Shown here one piece after another: positions 42,677-51,019 of a stretch of DNA of 64,000 nucleotides. The position numbers were made by a program, and so were the translations under genes. How positions within the stretch are numbered: position 1 is the stretch's first letter; each line of letters opens with the position of its first letter. Under the pieces are notes generated by a model. The model worked only from the letters and a program-made list of their open reading frames with translations, was not told where the DNA came from and made no database searches. The stretch is from positions 1 to 64,000 of the forward strand of contig NZ_JAMOZL010000020.1 of NCBI RefSeq assembly GCF_023667495.1. Reading direction: 5' to 3'. Source of the DNA: Dyadobacter sp. MSC1_007 (GTDB taxonomy: Bacteria > Bacteroidota > Bacteroidia > Cytophagales > Spirosomataceae).

Positions 42677-42690
42677 GTGATATAGATCAC
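42677..42690. promoter_or_regulatory. Crp/Fnr-type binding site in front of the DJ-1 gene
   Basis: GTGAT-ATAG-ATCAC, perfect 5-base arms and the Crp/Fnr spacing TGA-N6-TCA. It directly abuts the stop codon of the Crp/Fnr gene. On the minus strand a -7-like box CAATTTTG (42631-42624) follows, placing the site centre about 67 bases before the predicted transcription start of the DJ-1 gene, a normal activator position. Confidence 0.6.
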
Positions 42691-43254
42691 TCAGGAGGAG
42701 AACCTGCTCAGGGTTTCCCTGGAAACACCCAGGTAGGAGGCCATCATGGTTTTAGGAATACGCTTTGAAAGCCCGGGGTAAAGCCGCAGAAGCTCACTGT
42801 ACCTGGCTTGGGCATTGTTTTGCATCAACGAAAGTATCCGGCGTTGCAAAGCAATGTAACCTGAATTTGACTTTTTACGAAAGAAATGCTCTACCAAATG
42901 AAGCTCTGCGCAAAGCTTTTCGCGGTTTGCCAGCGACAGGCAAAATACTTGCACATCTTCAACGCATGTTATATCAAGGGCAGCATCGGTTTGATTGAAA
43001 TAAGCCTGGTAATCGGATATCCACCAATCTTCCATAGCAAATTGCAAGATGTGCTCCTTGCCTTCCTGACCGGTCATAGACGCTTTTACAAGTCCATGCG
43101 CCACGAAGTAGTCATAGAGAACGGGACTGCCCTGCTGGACAAGAAATTGATGTTTGCGGAATTTGCGGACTACAAAATGAGAAAGGATGTAACTAAATTC
43201 CTCATCAGATAATGTGATTAGCTTTCCAAAATGTTCGCGAAGTATCAAGTCCAT
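42691..43254 (-). CDS. Crp/Fnr-family transcriptional regulator
   Basis: 187 residues. N-terminal cyclic-nucleotide-binding-like barrel (VVRKFRKHQFLVQQGSPVLY, HILQFAMEDWWISDYQAYF), dimer helix, and a C-terminal winged HTH (LSKRIPKTMMASYLGVSRET then LSRFSS). No Fnr-type Cys cluster, so the effector is not an Fe-S centre; the phosphate-binding Arg-Ala-Ala of true Crp is not evident. Short C-terminus, as in many Bacteroidota members. The likely target is the adjacent DJ-1 gene. Confidence 0.9.
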   Translation of the reverse strand: MDLILREHFGKLITLSDEEFSYILSHFVVRKFRKHQFLVQQGSPVLYDYFVAHGLVKASMTGQEGKEHILQFAMEDWWISDYQAYFNQTDAALDITCVEDVQVFCLSLANREKLCAELHLVEHFFRKKSNSGYIALQRRILSLMQNNAQARYSELLRLYPGLSKRIPKTMMASYLGVSRETLSRFSS

Positions 43255-43258
43255 ATCG

Positions 43259-43266
43259 CAAAGATA
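43259..43266 (-). promoter_or_regulatory. -7 box five bases before the Crp/Fnr start codon
   Basis: TATCTTTG on the minus strand, an exact TAnnTTTG match. With the usual spacing transcription would start at or next to the ATG (43254), giving a leaderless or nearly leaderless mRNA. Confidence 0.45.
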
Positions 43267-43419
43267 GCCTATTCACTTAAACGCCCGGTGAGCATGCTGT
43301 TTTCCACCAACCAATCCACAGCCTGTTTCTGGATGTAACTGCGCCAGTCTGCTGCTTTCTATCTGTCAAAAAGCACCTCCATTGGCCGCTGCATGCAAGC
43401 AACCGGGAGAACGCATCCA

Positions 43420-43482
43420 AATTTATATTTGCAACTATGATGCAAATATAAATTCTCGTCTATAAATTGCAACACCGTTGCA
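43420..43482. promoter_or_regulatory. Two TGCAA palindromes with an embedded promoter
   Basis: Palindrome 1 has perfect 14-base arms (43420-43433 and 43441-43454) around a 7-base centre: AATTTATATTTGCA and its complement. Palindrome 2 is TGCAAC-ACC-GTTGCA (43468-43482). Both share TGCAAC/TGCA. The exact -7 box TATATTTG is contained in palindrome 1 on both strands (43424-43431 and 43450-43443). Binding of a dimer here would block RNA polymerase. Centres are 38 bases apart. The remaining 43255-43552 stretch holds only a 29-codon minus-strand coding-like remnant ending at 43269. Confidence 0.65.
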
Positions 43483-43552
43483 TATAAGTCCCAATTCGTA
43501 ACTAAAGCGGATATAACTAATAAGACTACTTTGGGATCGTAGATAAAAATAT

Positions 43553-44992
43553 ATGATGCATTTTAAGTTTATCACCGTTATCGCCCGCCAAGAGTGGGCA
43601 TCCATTTTCCGAAGTAAAATTCCGCTCGCTCTGTTTTCCGTATTGCTGGTCGTATCGCTGCTGGCAACCTTTACGGGCTGGCAGTATGTCAGCAAATTCA
43701 ACCATCAGCAAAGGGCAGCACACCAACAGGTGCATGACCAATGGATGAGCCAGCCAAACCGGCACCCGCACCGGGTGGCCCATTATGGTTATCTGGTTTT
43801 CCGGGAAAAATCCGCGCTCAGTTTTTTTGACTTCGGACTAGACAGCTACGTGGGAAACTCTGTCTTTCTGGAAGCACACCGGCAGAATACGGTCAACATG
43901 AGCGAGGCGGGCTTTTCAAATGGGATGCTTCGTTTTGGAGAACTGAGCATGGCCATGGTCTTGCAACTGCTTGTGCCGCTGTTCATCATTTTCATCGGCT
44001 TCCAGACGGTGGCCAGCCTCAAACAAAATGGCGTGCTGAAAATCCTATTATGCCAACGGGCATCTTATCTGGATATTCTTATTGGCAAAACTGCCGGGTT
44101 GACAGCCGTGGGCTGGACTTTGTTTCTTCCCTTGCTACTGTTGAGCCTGATAACCGGCAACCTGCTTACCGGCCAGGTTGCCGCAGAAACTTTGCTGCGC
44201 ATCGTGATGCTAACTATTTTGTACGCACTGTACTTTCTGATTATCGTAATACTGGTTGTGGCCGTATCGGCGGTAAGTAAATCTTCAAAGAATGCATTGA
44301 TGAGCCTGGTGCTGATCTGGATGTTGTTTTTCATCGTCATACCCAAAAGTGCCCAGACGCTCGGCAGCAGCCTGCACCAGGCGCCGGATAAAATTGCTTT
44401 TGAGCAGACAATTGAGCAGGATGTGAGCAAGCAAGGTGACAGCCATAATCCAGACGATCCATATTTCGCAAACTTGAAAGCCAATACATTGAAAAAATAT
44501 GGCGTAGATTCAATTTCGAAACTGCCAGTCAATTATGGCGCATTGGTCATGCAGGAAGGAGAAAACATTTCATCTGACATCTTCAACAGACATTTTGATC
44601 ACCTGATCAGCATTTACAGGTCCCAAAATGCGGTATGCTCTATTTTGGCCTTTGCAGACCCATACCTGGCGATCCGCAATATTTCGATGAACCTTTCAGG
44701 CACTGACTTTGAGAGTTTCACCGCATTTCAAAAGCAAACAGAAAAGTACCGTTTTGAAAAAACTAAAAAGCTCAACGAGATCCATTTGACCCAGATCAAA
44801 TATCAGAATGATAATCAACAAAAGGTCAGCGCTAAAAATTGGCAGCAGCAACCCGACTTTGCATTCCAGCCCCTACCTGTCGCTGAAAACCTTTCTGCAG
44901 GCAGTTTCAGTCTGGCCGCGCTAGTCCTGTGGGTTTTAGCCGGTTTTGGCGTACTAGCCTATGTTTCTTCCAAACGCGAGTATCAATTATGA
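43553..44992 (+). CDS. DUF3526-type ABC-2 permease, first of two
   Basis: 479 residues. One helix at about 22-42, a long periplasmic loop (50-140, His-rich: RAAHQQVHDQWMSQPNRHPH), then a block of helices (about 145-270), another large loop and a final helix (455-470). This 1+5(+loop)+1 layout, with the loop in place of the usual short one, is that of the DUF3526/ABC-2 permeases of Bacteroidota. Ends ATGA-overlapped with the next permease. First gene of a four-gene unit (permease, permease, ATPase, TonB receptor). Confidence 0.8.
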   Translation: MMHFKFITVIARQEWASIFRSKIPLALFSVLLVVSLLATFTGWQYVSKFNHQQRAAHQQVHDQWMSQPNRHPHRVAHYGYLVFREKSALSFFDFGLDSYVGNSVFLEAHRQNTVNMSEAGFSNGMLRFGELSMAMVLQLLVPLFIIFIGFQTVASLKQNGVLKILLCQRASYLDILIGKTAGLTAVGWTLFLPLLLLSLITGNLLTGQVAAETLLRIVMLTILYALYFLIIVILVVAVSAVSKSSKNALMSLVLIWMLFFIVIPKSAQTLGSSLHQAPDKIAFEQTIEQDVSKQGDSHNPDDPYFANLKANTLKKYGVDSISKLPVNYGALVMQEGENISSDIFNRHFDHLISIYRSQNAVCSILAFADPYLAIRNISMNLSGTDFESFTAFQKQTEKYRFEKTKKLNEIHLTQIKYQNDNQQKVSAKNWQQQPDFAFQPLPVAENLSAGSFSLAALVLWVLAGFGVLAYVSSKREYQL

Positions 44993-46380
44993 AGATCAAT
45001 CACAAAGTTCTGTTACTGGAAATCAAAAATTTCCTGTTGGGAAAAACTGTGTTGACCGGGGTCGTTAGCCTGCTGGTTTTTGGCTTTTACAGCTTTTATC
45101 ATGGTAAGCAGCTAATCGGTCGCCAGCAGCAGACCATGGCTTCGGTCCCTGGCGTGCAGAAACAGCATTTGCAACAAATCCTTGCACATGGAACAGGAAA
45201 AATGGTAGGCACCACTGCCTACTACCCATTTTTTTACACCACCAACCCCGCATCACCCTGGGCCAAATTCTCGATCGGCCAGCGGGATGTAAACCCTTTT
45301 ACATTGAAGGTCAAAATGCTGGCTATCGAAGGCCAGCTCTATGATTCGGAATTGACAAATCCGCTTACGTTGTTGGTTGGGAATCTGGACGCATCCTTTG
45401 TTTTTATATTTCTATTTCCACTTCTGATCATTGCATTTACTTACAATGTAGTTTCAGAAGAACAGGAAAACGGTGTCTGGAAAATCGTCCAGGCAACCAG
45501 CAATGGCATTGGCGCAGCCATTGCCGGTAAGCTCATGGTTCGCCTGGCAGTTATCCTGGTGACGACGCTGCTCGTCTTTACGGCCGCCGTAGTTGCCTTG
45601 CAGCTTCCTGCCTCTCTGCCGACGTTGAAGCTGCTCATCGTGGTGGTACTGTATGTAATGTTCTGGTTTACAGTCTCGGTACTGATCATCGCTTTGGGCA
45701 AAAGCTCTTCATTTAATGCAACTGCGCTGGTCTGCATCTGGATCTTTCTGGCAATCCTTTTTCCGGGTGTGGCCAACATTGCTATCAACAACAGTATACC
45801 CGTGCCCGAGGCTGCCGAAACTGCAATCCGGCAGCGGGAAGGCTACCATGCCAAATGGGATGAGCCTAAAAAACCGACGATGGAAAAATTTTACGCCGTC
45901 TATCCCCAGTATCGCACGTATCCAATTCCCGAAGACAGTTATTCGCCAGGCTGGTACTATGCCATGCAGTTTTCCGGTGATCTGGAATCTGCCAATTCCT
46001 CCGAAAAGCTTTTTGAGAAAGTAATGCAAAGACAAACGCTGTCCGAACGCATTGCCAGTTTCAATCCCGTGATTGCAGCCCAACAGTCATTGAACAAGGT
46101 CGCCAACACAGACCTTACCAGCCACATCCGTTACCTGCAATCCGTGAAGGCCCACCACCGGCAGATCCGCGAGTACTTCTACCCTTTCATTTTTGTAGAT
46201 ACGCCCACCGAAAGCATTGATTGGGCTGGCTATCCAGCCTATCAGCCTAAACAATATGTAAACGAACCGGTTTTCGCCGGGATGATTGCCATCCTGGTCT
46301 GGGTGGTAGGTTCGCTACTTTTCTCCCTGATTTTTTTCAAAAGAAATTTTATCAAAATAATAGACACGCAAAATGCTTAA
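44989..46380 (+). CDS. DUF3526-type ABC-2 permease, second of two
   Basis: 463 residues from ATG 44989, whose ATG overlaps the TGA of the first permease; the frame is open further upstream but inside that gene. Same architecture: helix 1 (about 20-36), long loop with ASVPGVQKQHLQQILAHGTG, helices in 125-285, a second loop and a last helix (437-455). The two permeases are distant paralogues, so the transporter is probably a heterodimer. Overlaps the ATPase start by eight bases. Confidence 0.8.
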   Translation: MKINHKVLLLEIKNFLLGKTVLTGVVSLLVFGFYSFYHGKQLIGRQQQTMASVPGVQKQHLQQILAHGTGKMVGTTAYYPFFYTTNPASPWAKFSIGQRDVNPFTLKVKMLAIEGQLYDSELTNPLTLLVGNLDASFVFIFLFPLLIIAFTYNVVSEEQENGVWKIVQATSNGIGAAIAGKLMVRLAVILVTTLLVFTAAVVALQLPASLPTLKLLIVVVLYVMFWFTVSVLIIALGKSSSFNATALVCIWIFLAILFPGVANIAINNSIPVPEAAETAIRQREGYHAKWDEPKKPTMEKFYAVYPQYRTYPIPEDSYSPGWYYAMQFSGDLESANSSEKLFEKVMQRQTLSERIASFNPVIAAQQSLNKVANTDLTSHIRYLQSVKAHHRQIREYFYPFIFVDTPTESIDWAGYPAYQPKQYVNEPVFAGMIAILVWVVGSLLFSLIFFKRNFIKIIDTQNA

Positions 46381-47068
46381 AGCCATAGACCTTACCAAAC
46401 GCTACGGCGGCCACACCGCTTTAAACAACCTGAACCTGCATGTCAGACAAGGGGAGATCTTTGCGCTACTGGGCCAGAACGGGGCGGGAAAAACCACGAC
46501 CATCAATCTGTTTCTGGGTTTCATCGAGCCCACCGAAGGCAGCGCATCCATTAATGGCATTTCAGTGGCGGAAAACTCACAAAAGATCAAAGAGTATCTT
46601 GCCTACATCCCTGAAACGGTGATGCTCTATCCAAACCTGACCGGGCTTGAAAACCTGGAGTACTTTTCCTTGCTGGCTGGTTTTAGCTATTCAAAAAATG
46701 AGCTCGGAAAATTTCTTACAACTGCCGGCTTGCAAACCCAGGCCTTTGACCAAAGACTGGCAGGTTACTCGAAAGGAATGCGGCAAAAGGTAGGTATCGC
46801 TATCGCGGTGGCCAAAAGAGCCAAAGTACTGCTGCTGGACGAGCCCACCAGCGGACTTGACCCGAAGGCATCCAATGAATTTTCTCAGATAATCAAAACC
46901 CTGGCAGCAAACGGCACGGCGATCCTGATGGCAACCCATGATATTTTCAGGGCCAAGCAAGTCGCCAGCAGGATCGGGATTATGAAAGAAGGCAACCTGC
47001 AATCAGTGATCGATGCAGCATCAATCTCTGCCAATGAGCTGGAAAGCCTTTATCTGAAAACTGTTTGA
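46373..47068 (+). CDS. ABC transporter ATPase
   Basis: 231 residues. Walker A GQNGAGKTT (34-42), signature YSKGMRQKVG (a CcmA/DRA-like variant instead of LSGGQ), Walker B VLLLDEPTSGLDP and H-loop MATHD. The CcmA-like signature is usual for ABC-2 export systems, so export of a small molecule or lipid is more likely than import. Partner of the two DUF3526 permeases. Confidence 0.93.
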   Translation: MLKAIDLTKRYGGHTALNNLNLHVRQGEIFALLGQNGAGKTTTINLFLGFIEPTEGSASINGISVAENSQKIKEYLAYIPETVMLYPNLTGLENLEYFSLLAGFSYSKNELGKFLTTAGLQTQAFDQRLAGYSKGMRQKVGIAIAVAKRAKVLLLDEPTSGLDPKASNEFSQIIKTLAANGTAILMATHDIFRAKQVASRIGIMKEGNLQSVIDAASISANELESLYLKTV

Positions 47069-47099
47069 TAGCCCAGCACCCATCCCAAACCGGTATGTT

Positions 47100-49550
47100 A
47101 TGACCAGGATTTTTATTATCCTCTTATTACTCATTGCGCTTCGCGTTAGCGCCCAAACCATCTCTGGCTCGGTATCCGATGGTGGCTCCGGCTTGCAAAT
47201 CCAGGGAGCCAGCGTCACCTCGACCAGCTCTGGCAAAGGAACCCTCACTGACTCAACAGGTAGCTTTTCACTCGACGGCAAAGGCAGTATTAAAGTCAGC
47301 GCTGTGGGCTACAAAACCCGGCATTTGGTAGCTGCCGATGATTTTTTAAAAATCGAGTTAGTCCCGCAGGCAAACCAGTTGCAAACCGTCGAAGTGACCG
47401 GGCGCGTGGCCAAGGATTACAACAGCGACTATTCCTTTTCTGCAACCAGGATCTCGGCCTTAAATAAAGACGTCCCCCAGTCGATCACCTCCATTACCAA
47501 GGAGCTCATCGCAGACCGGCAAGCTTTTAACCTGGCCGACGCCGTCAAAACTGCAAGCGGGGTGATCCCTTCGAGCTACTACAACCAATATTCGATACGG
47601 GGTATCAGCCAAAACGAGGAAGGGCAGATCATCAATGGAATGCGGACCCGGCAGTATTACTTCTTACAGCCGATGACGGCCAATATCGAGCGTGTGGAGG
47701 TGATTAAAGGGCCCGCCAGTGCTACGTTTTCATCGGTGGATCCGGGTGGCAGCATCAATCTGGTTACTAAAAAACCGCTGGCCAATGCGCGCAAAGCAGC
47801 AAGCATTAGCGCAGGCAGTTTCAGCACATTTCGTGGGACGCTGGACTTTACAGGCCCATTGAACGAGTCAAAAACACTGCTCTACCGCGTAAACGCTGCC
47901 TATCAGCAGGCACGCTCTTTCCGCGACATGGTGGGCAGTAAAGCACTGCTGCTCTCGCCTTCGCTAAGCTACATTCCCAATGACAAGACGGCCATCAATG
48001 CCGAATTGATCTACAGTAACATGAGCGGCAACCTCGACCGCGGCCAACCCATTTTCGGAGCGGTCGCCGGTCAAACCAAACTGAACAGCACACCTACCAG
48101 CCTGAACCTGGGGGCGCCTAACGATTTTTTCAATTCAAAAGAGATGATCATCATCGGGACCCTGGCACATAAGCTCACCTCGCAGATCAGCTTTAACGCC
48201 TCTTATATGAAACAATCATGGACAGAGGATTTGCAGGAACACCGAACGACCAATGCTTTTGCCCCCGACATCAATAACCAGCCCGTCACCAATCTCGCAG
48301 CGCTGCAATTTGTGCAGCGCCAGCAGTATTGGAACATTGACAATTTGAATGCGTATTTCAGTTTTAACTTCAAGACGGGCAAGCTAAGCCACAAGCTGCT
48401 AGCTGGGTATGATCTAAGCAGCTGGCAGAAACTCAAAGGTGGAGGGCAAAATGCGGCAAGAGGCTTTTTGCTGAAAGACGGCTCAGTGGCAGGCTCGTTT
48501 GTGCTGGCCAATGCAGCCAATTACCAGACCACTACGGTCGGTGGCAAAGTACTTCCCAAACCCAACGTGGCCCATTTTGACCTTCAAAACCCGCTCTACA
48601 CGATCCGCAACGTGCAGGATTACAATCTGAACGTAAGGACAGCGCTGCCAGCTGCACTAACCACCACAAACGCAGTTTATATCCAGGAGCAGCTGCAAAT
48701 AGGAAAGCTGATGGTCCTGCTAGGCCTTCGCCATGAATGGTTTGAAGATATCACCAATTACAAGGCCCCCAATACGCTAACCGTCAACAAAACCGCGCTG
48801 CTGCCAAGAATTGGTTTGACGTTTGCGATCAATAAAGCCATCAATGTGTACAGCACCTACCTGGAAGGTTTTCAGCCGCAATCCAATACGGTCACTTTGA
48901 TGCCACAGACCGGCACATTGCCCGCCGGAAGCCAGTTTGATCCTTTAAAAAGCAACCTGAAAGAGCTAGGCCTCAAAACAGATCTGTTCCAAAGCCGCAT
49001 GCGCCTGAATGTCGCATTTTACGAGATCATCCAGAAAAATATCCTGATGAATGCCAATGATCCCGTGAATCCGGATAGGCTTATCACGCGTGGCCAGGAA
49101 CGCAGCCGGGGCATCGAATGGGACCTGGCCGGATACATCTTGCCTGATTGGCAGGTGAATGCATCGTATAGCTTCATCGACGCAGTTATTACCCGTGACC
49201 AGAACGAAAGTCTGGTGGGTGCCCGAAAGCAAAATACGCCAAAGCATAGCGCGAGCCTATGGACGCGCTATAACTTCAATAGTTTGTCGTTTCTAAAAGA
49301 TCTCGGGATTGGGATCGGCATGCAGCATCAGGGTAATAAGGTCCCGTGGTTTACGCGCAGCTTCACAGTGCCCGCGTTCACCATCTTTGACGCAGCCCTA
49401 TATTACACACCAGCCAAAAGCAATATCCAGCTTGCGCTTAATGCAGGCAATCTCTTTGACAGGACCTACTGGCTGGGGGCACAGAACTACCTTCGCTTGT
49501 TTCCCGGTACGCCACGGAATGTGACGCTGACATTGAGTTTCAAATTTTAG
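47100..49550 (+). CDS. TonB-dependent siderophore-type receptor
   Basis: 816 residues. Signal peptide (TRIFIILLLLIALRVSA), a short CarboxypepD_reg-like domain (about 20-95), then the siderophore-receptor plug (DVPQSITSITKELIADRQAF, ASGVIPSSYYNQYSIRGISQ, ERVEVIKGPASATFSSVDPG, GSINLVTKKP) and a 22-strand barrel with the family ending NLFDRTYWLGAQNYLRLFPG and TLTLSFKF. No STN domain. Such receptors import ferric siderophores, haem or similar. Last gene of the operon; its ABC partners look like exporters, an unusual pairing. Confidence 0.93.
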   Translation: MTRIFIILLLLIALRVSAQTISGSVSDGGSGLQIQGASVTSTSSGKGTLTDSTGSFSLDGKGSIKVSAVGYKTRHLVAADDFLKIELVPQANQLQTVEVTGRVAKDYNSDYSFSATRISALNKDVPQSITSITKELIADRQAFNLADAVKTASGVIPSSYYNQYSIRGISQNEEGQIINGMRTRQYYFLQPMTANIERVEVIKGPASATFSSVDPGGSINLVTKKPLANARKAASISAGSFSTFRGTLDFTGPLNESKTLLYRVNAAYQQARSFRDMVGSKALLLSPSLSYIPNDKTAINAELIYSNMSGNLDRGQPIFGAVAGQTKLNSTPTSLNLGAPNDFFNSKEMIIIGTLAHKLTSQISFNASYMKQSWTEDLQEHRTTNAFAPDINNQPVTNLAALQFVQRQQYWNIDNLNAYFSFNFKTGKLSHKLLAGYDLSSWQKLKGGGQNAARGFLLKDGSVAGSFVLANAANYQTTTVGGKVLPKPNVAHFDLQNPLYTIRNVQDYNLNVRTALPAALTTTNAVYIQEQLQIGKLMVLLGLRHEWFEDITNYKAPNTLTVNKTALLPRIGLTFAINKAINVYSTYLEGFQPQSNTVTLMPQTGTLPAGSQFDPLKSNLKELGLKTDLFQSRMRLNVAFYEIIQKNILMNANDPVNPDRLITRGQERSRGIEWDLAGYILPDWQVNASYSFIDAVITRDQNESLVGARKQNTPKHSASLWTRYNFNSLSFLKDLGIGIGMQHQGNKVPWFTRSFTVPAFTIFDAALYYTPAKSNIQLALNAGNLFDRTYWLGAQNYLRLFPGTPRNVTLTLSFKF

Positions 49551-49559
49551 GTTTACAGT

Positions 49560-49588
49560 CGGCCCTGCTCTTCAATACGGCAGGGCCG
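49560..49588 (+). terminator. GC-rich stem-loop after the receptor gene
   Basis: CGGCCCTGC (49560-49568) pairs with GCAGGGCCG (49580-49588). No T tract follows, so it may act as a 3' stabiliser or a weak terminator. It begins ten bases after the stop codon. Confidence 0.5.
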
Positions 49589-49684
49589 GCCAGCCTGTAA
49601 CTGCCCGCCGAAATGATATTTGACTAAAAATACGGTCCTTCACGCGTCGGGAAGGTTATTTCAATTTCTCCTGGGTCGGGCTTC

Positions 49685-50461
49685 CTAATAGCTATACTTA
49701 ATCAGTCCCGGCGCCATCGCGCAAAGGAGAGGGTTGTTCACTTTGGTTTCCTGCGTAGCCAGTCTTCCTTTCTTATCGTATGTCTTTTCTATCATGGCCA
49801 GCAGTTCTGTTGAATTGGGCAGATATTCGTTGATTTGCCTGCGGTTTCCCGAAAACTTGTGTTCAAAAATCCTGATCACATTGTTTTTCTCATCATACCA
49901 TGTTTCCAGGTTTACAACATCATTCTTGTATCCGTATTCCACACGACGAATAAATTTATTGTGATCGTCGGCCCACTTCTGGCCAATTTTTTTCCCGTTT
50001 TCATATTCATACTCGATCGCTCCGGTGAACACTTTTCCTTCTGGTTGAAACCGGTTGAAATACGTCTTTTCAACTTTGAGCACACCGTTCTGATATTCAA
50101 ATTCCGATTCAGAGTTGGCCACCCAACCCGTCGACAACCCATGCCTGCCATATTGAATTTTACGCGTCATCCACCCATTGGCATCAAAGAAATAATCGGT
50201 ATAAGACAGCATTTCCATGGATCCGGAGGTAGTCCTGCCGAAACTCTCTACTTTACTTAACCTACCTTCTGCGGTGTAGGTATAGCGCTCTTCATAACTT
50301 GGATCTTTACATTTCGCATCACTGCAAAAGGCTTTTTTGAGTATTGGCGCTTCATCGTCATAAGCAACGTAATCTGGCTCTATTCCAAAATTGGTAGGAT
50401 CGCCTGACTGGCATGCTAACCAAAGCGGCCCAAGAAGCAAGAGGCGTAGTATTGTTCTCAT
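49685..50461 (-). CDS. Hypothetical lipoprotein with YD-repeat-like strands
   Basis: 258 residues. Lipobox LLLGPLWLAC (C17). The body is a series of beta hairpins of the form R-x-Y-x-Y-x(n)-G-R-x-x: RYTYTAEGRLSKVESFGR, SESEFEYQNGVLKVEKTYF, IEYEYENGKKIGQKWA and EKTYDKKGRLATQE, resembling a short RHS/YD-repeat sheet. No enzymatic motif. Lone gene on the minus strand; its role is unknown. Confidence 0.7.
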   Translation of the reverse strand: MRTILRLLLLGPLWLACQSGDPTNFGIEPDYVAYDDEAPILKKAFCSDAKCKDPSYEERYTYTAEGRLSKVESFGRTTSGSMEMLSYTDYFFDANGWMTRKIQYGRHGLSTGWVANSESEFEYQNGVLKVEKTYFNRFQPEGKVFTGAIEYEYENGKKIGQKWADDHNKFIRRVEYGYKNDVVNLETWYDEKNNVIRIFEHKFSGNRRQINEYLPNSTELLAMIEKTYDKKGRLATQETKVNNPLLCAMAPGLIKYSY

Positions 50462-50848
50462 AATGATGGATTTAGTTTAAAAGCAAGACACCTATACATA
50501 GCCAGAAGGTTGGAACACAAAACCTTAAAGTCGCCAATATCAATTAAATATTATCCGGCCAAAAGGCGGGAAAAATTTTCCTCACATCTACGATAGCCAG
50601 TTGCTGTTGAGACATTTTATCTAAAGTCCATAATTTATAACTATTCTAAGTTCGACGGGCAAACCTGATTGCACGGGAAACTGCCGCCAGCGAATAGCAT
50701 ATCAGACAGAGGTCTGATACGAAAAATCCCTTAACATGTAACCGAATAGCTATTTACTTCAAGATTCCCCCGAATAAAATTACTTAGTTCGGGCACGAAA
50801 ATTGAAGTACTAGCCTCCGTCTTTAAAACCCTAACTATCCGCATACTC
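50462..50848. other. Intergenic, no gene recognised
   Basis: AT-rich. A hairpin TATCAGAC/GTCTGATA (50700-50719) is the only structure seen. The minus-strand frame at 50731-51006 has poor composition and is rejected. Confidence 0.5.
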
Positions 50849-50992
50849 ATGAAAAATAAATGCACTTTACTAATAGCTTCTCTTTTATTGTTGCTTTGCA
50901 TCTTGTTGAAGGAAGCTCGTTTGCAGGCAAGAGAAAATAACCACGTAGACCAAAGCATAAGGCTCAGCTCCATATCACTAAACACCCCCTGA
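50849..50992 (+). CDS. Possible small exported protein (47 aa)
   Basis: ATG 50849 opens a frame with a signal-peptide- or helix-like start: MKNKCTLLIASLLLLLCILL, then KEARLQARENN and a polar tail ending SSISLNTP. It is short and no promoter box precedes it at a good distance, so it may be a remnant of a longer exported protein or chance. It opposes the SusD gene on the minus strand. Confidence 0.3.
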   Translation: MKNKCTLLIASLLLLLCILLKEARLQARENNHVDQSIRLSSISLNTP

Positions 50993-51019
50993 AAAGCCAA
51001 ATACACGCGCAGTTACTGC

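Noticed and set aside
50731..51006. Minus-strand frame of 91 codons next to the SusD gene
   Set aside because: Unlikely residue composition and it runs opposite to a better 47-codon frame with a signal-like start.
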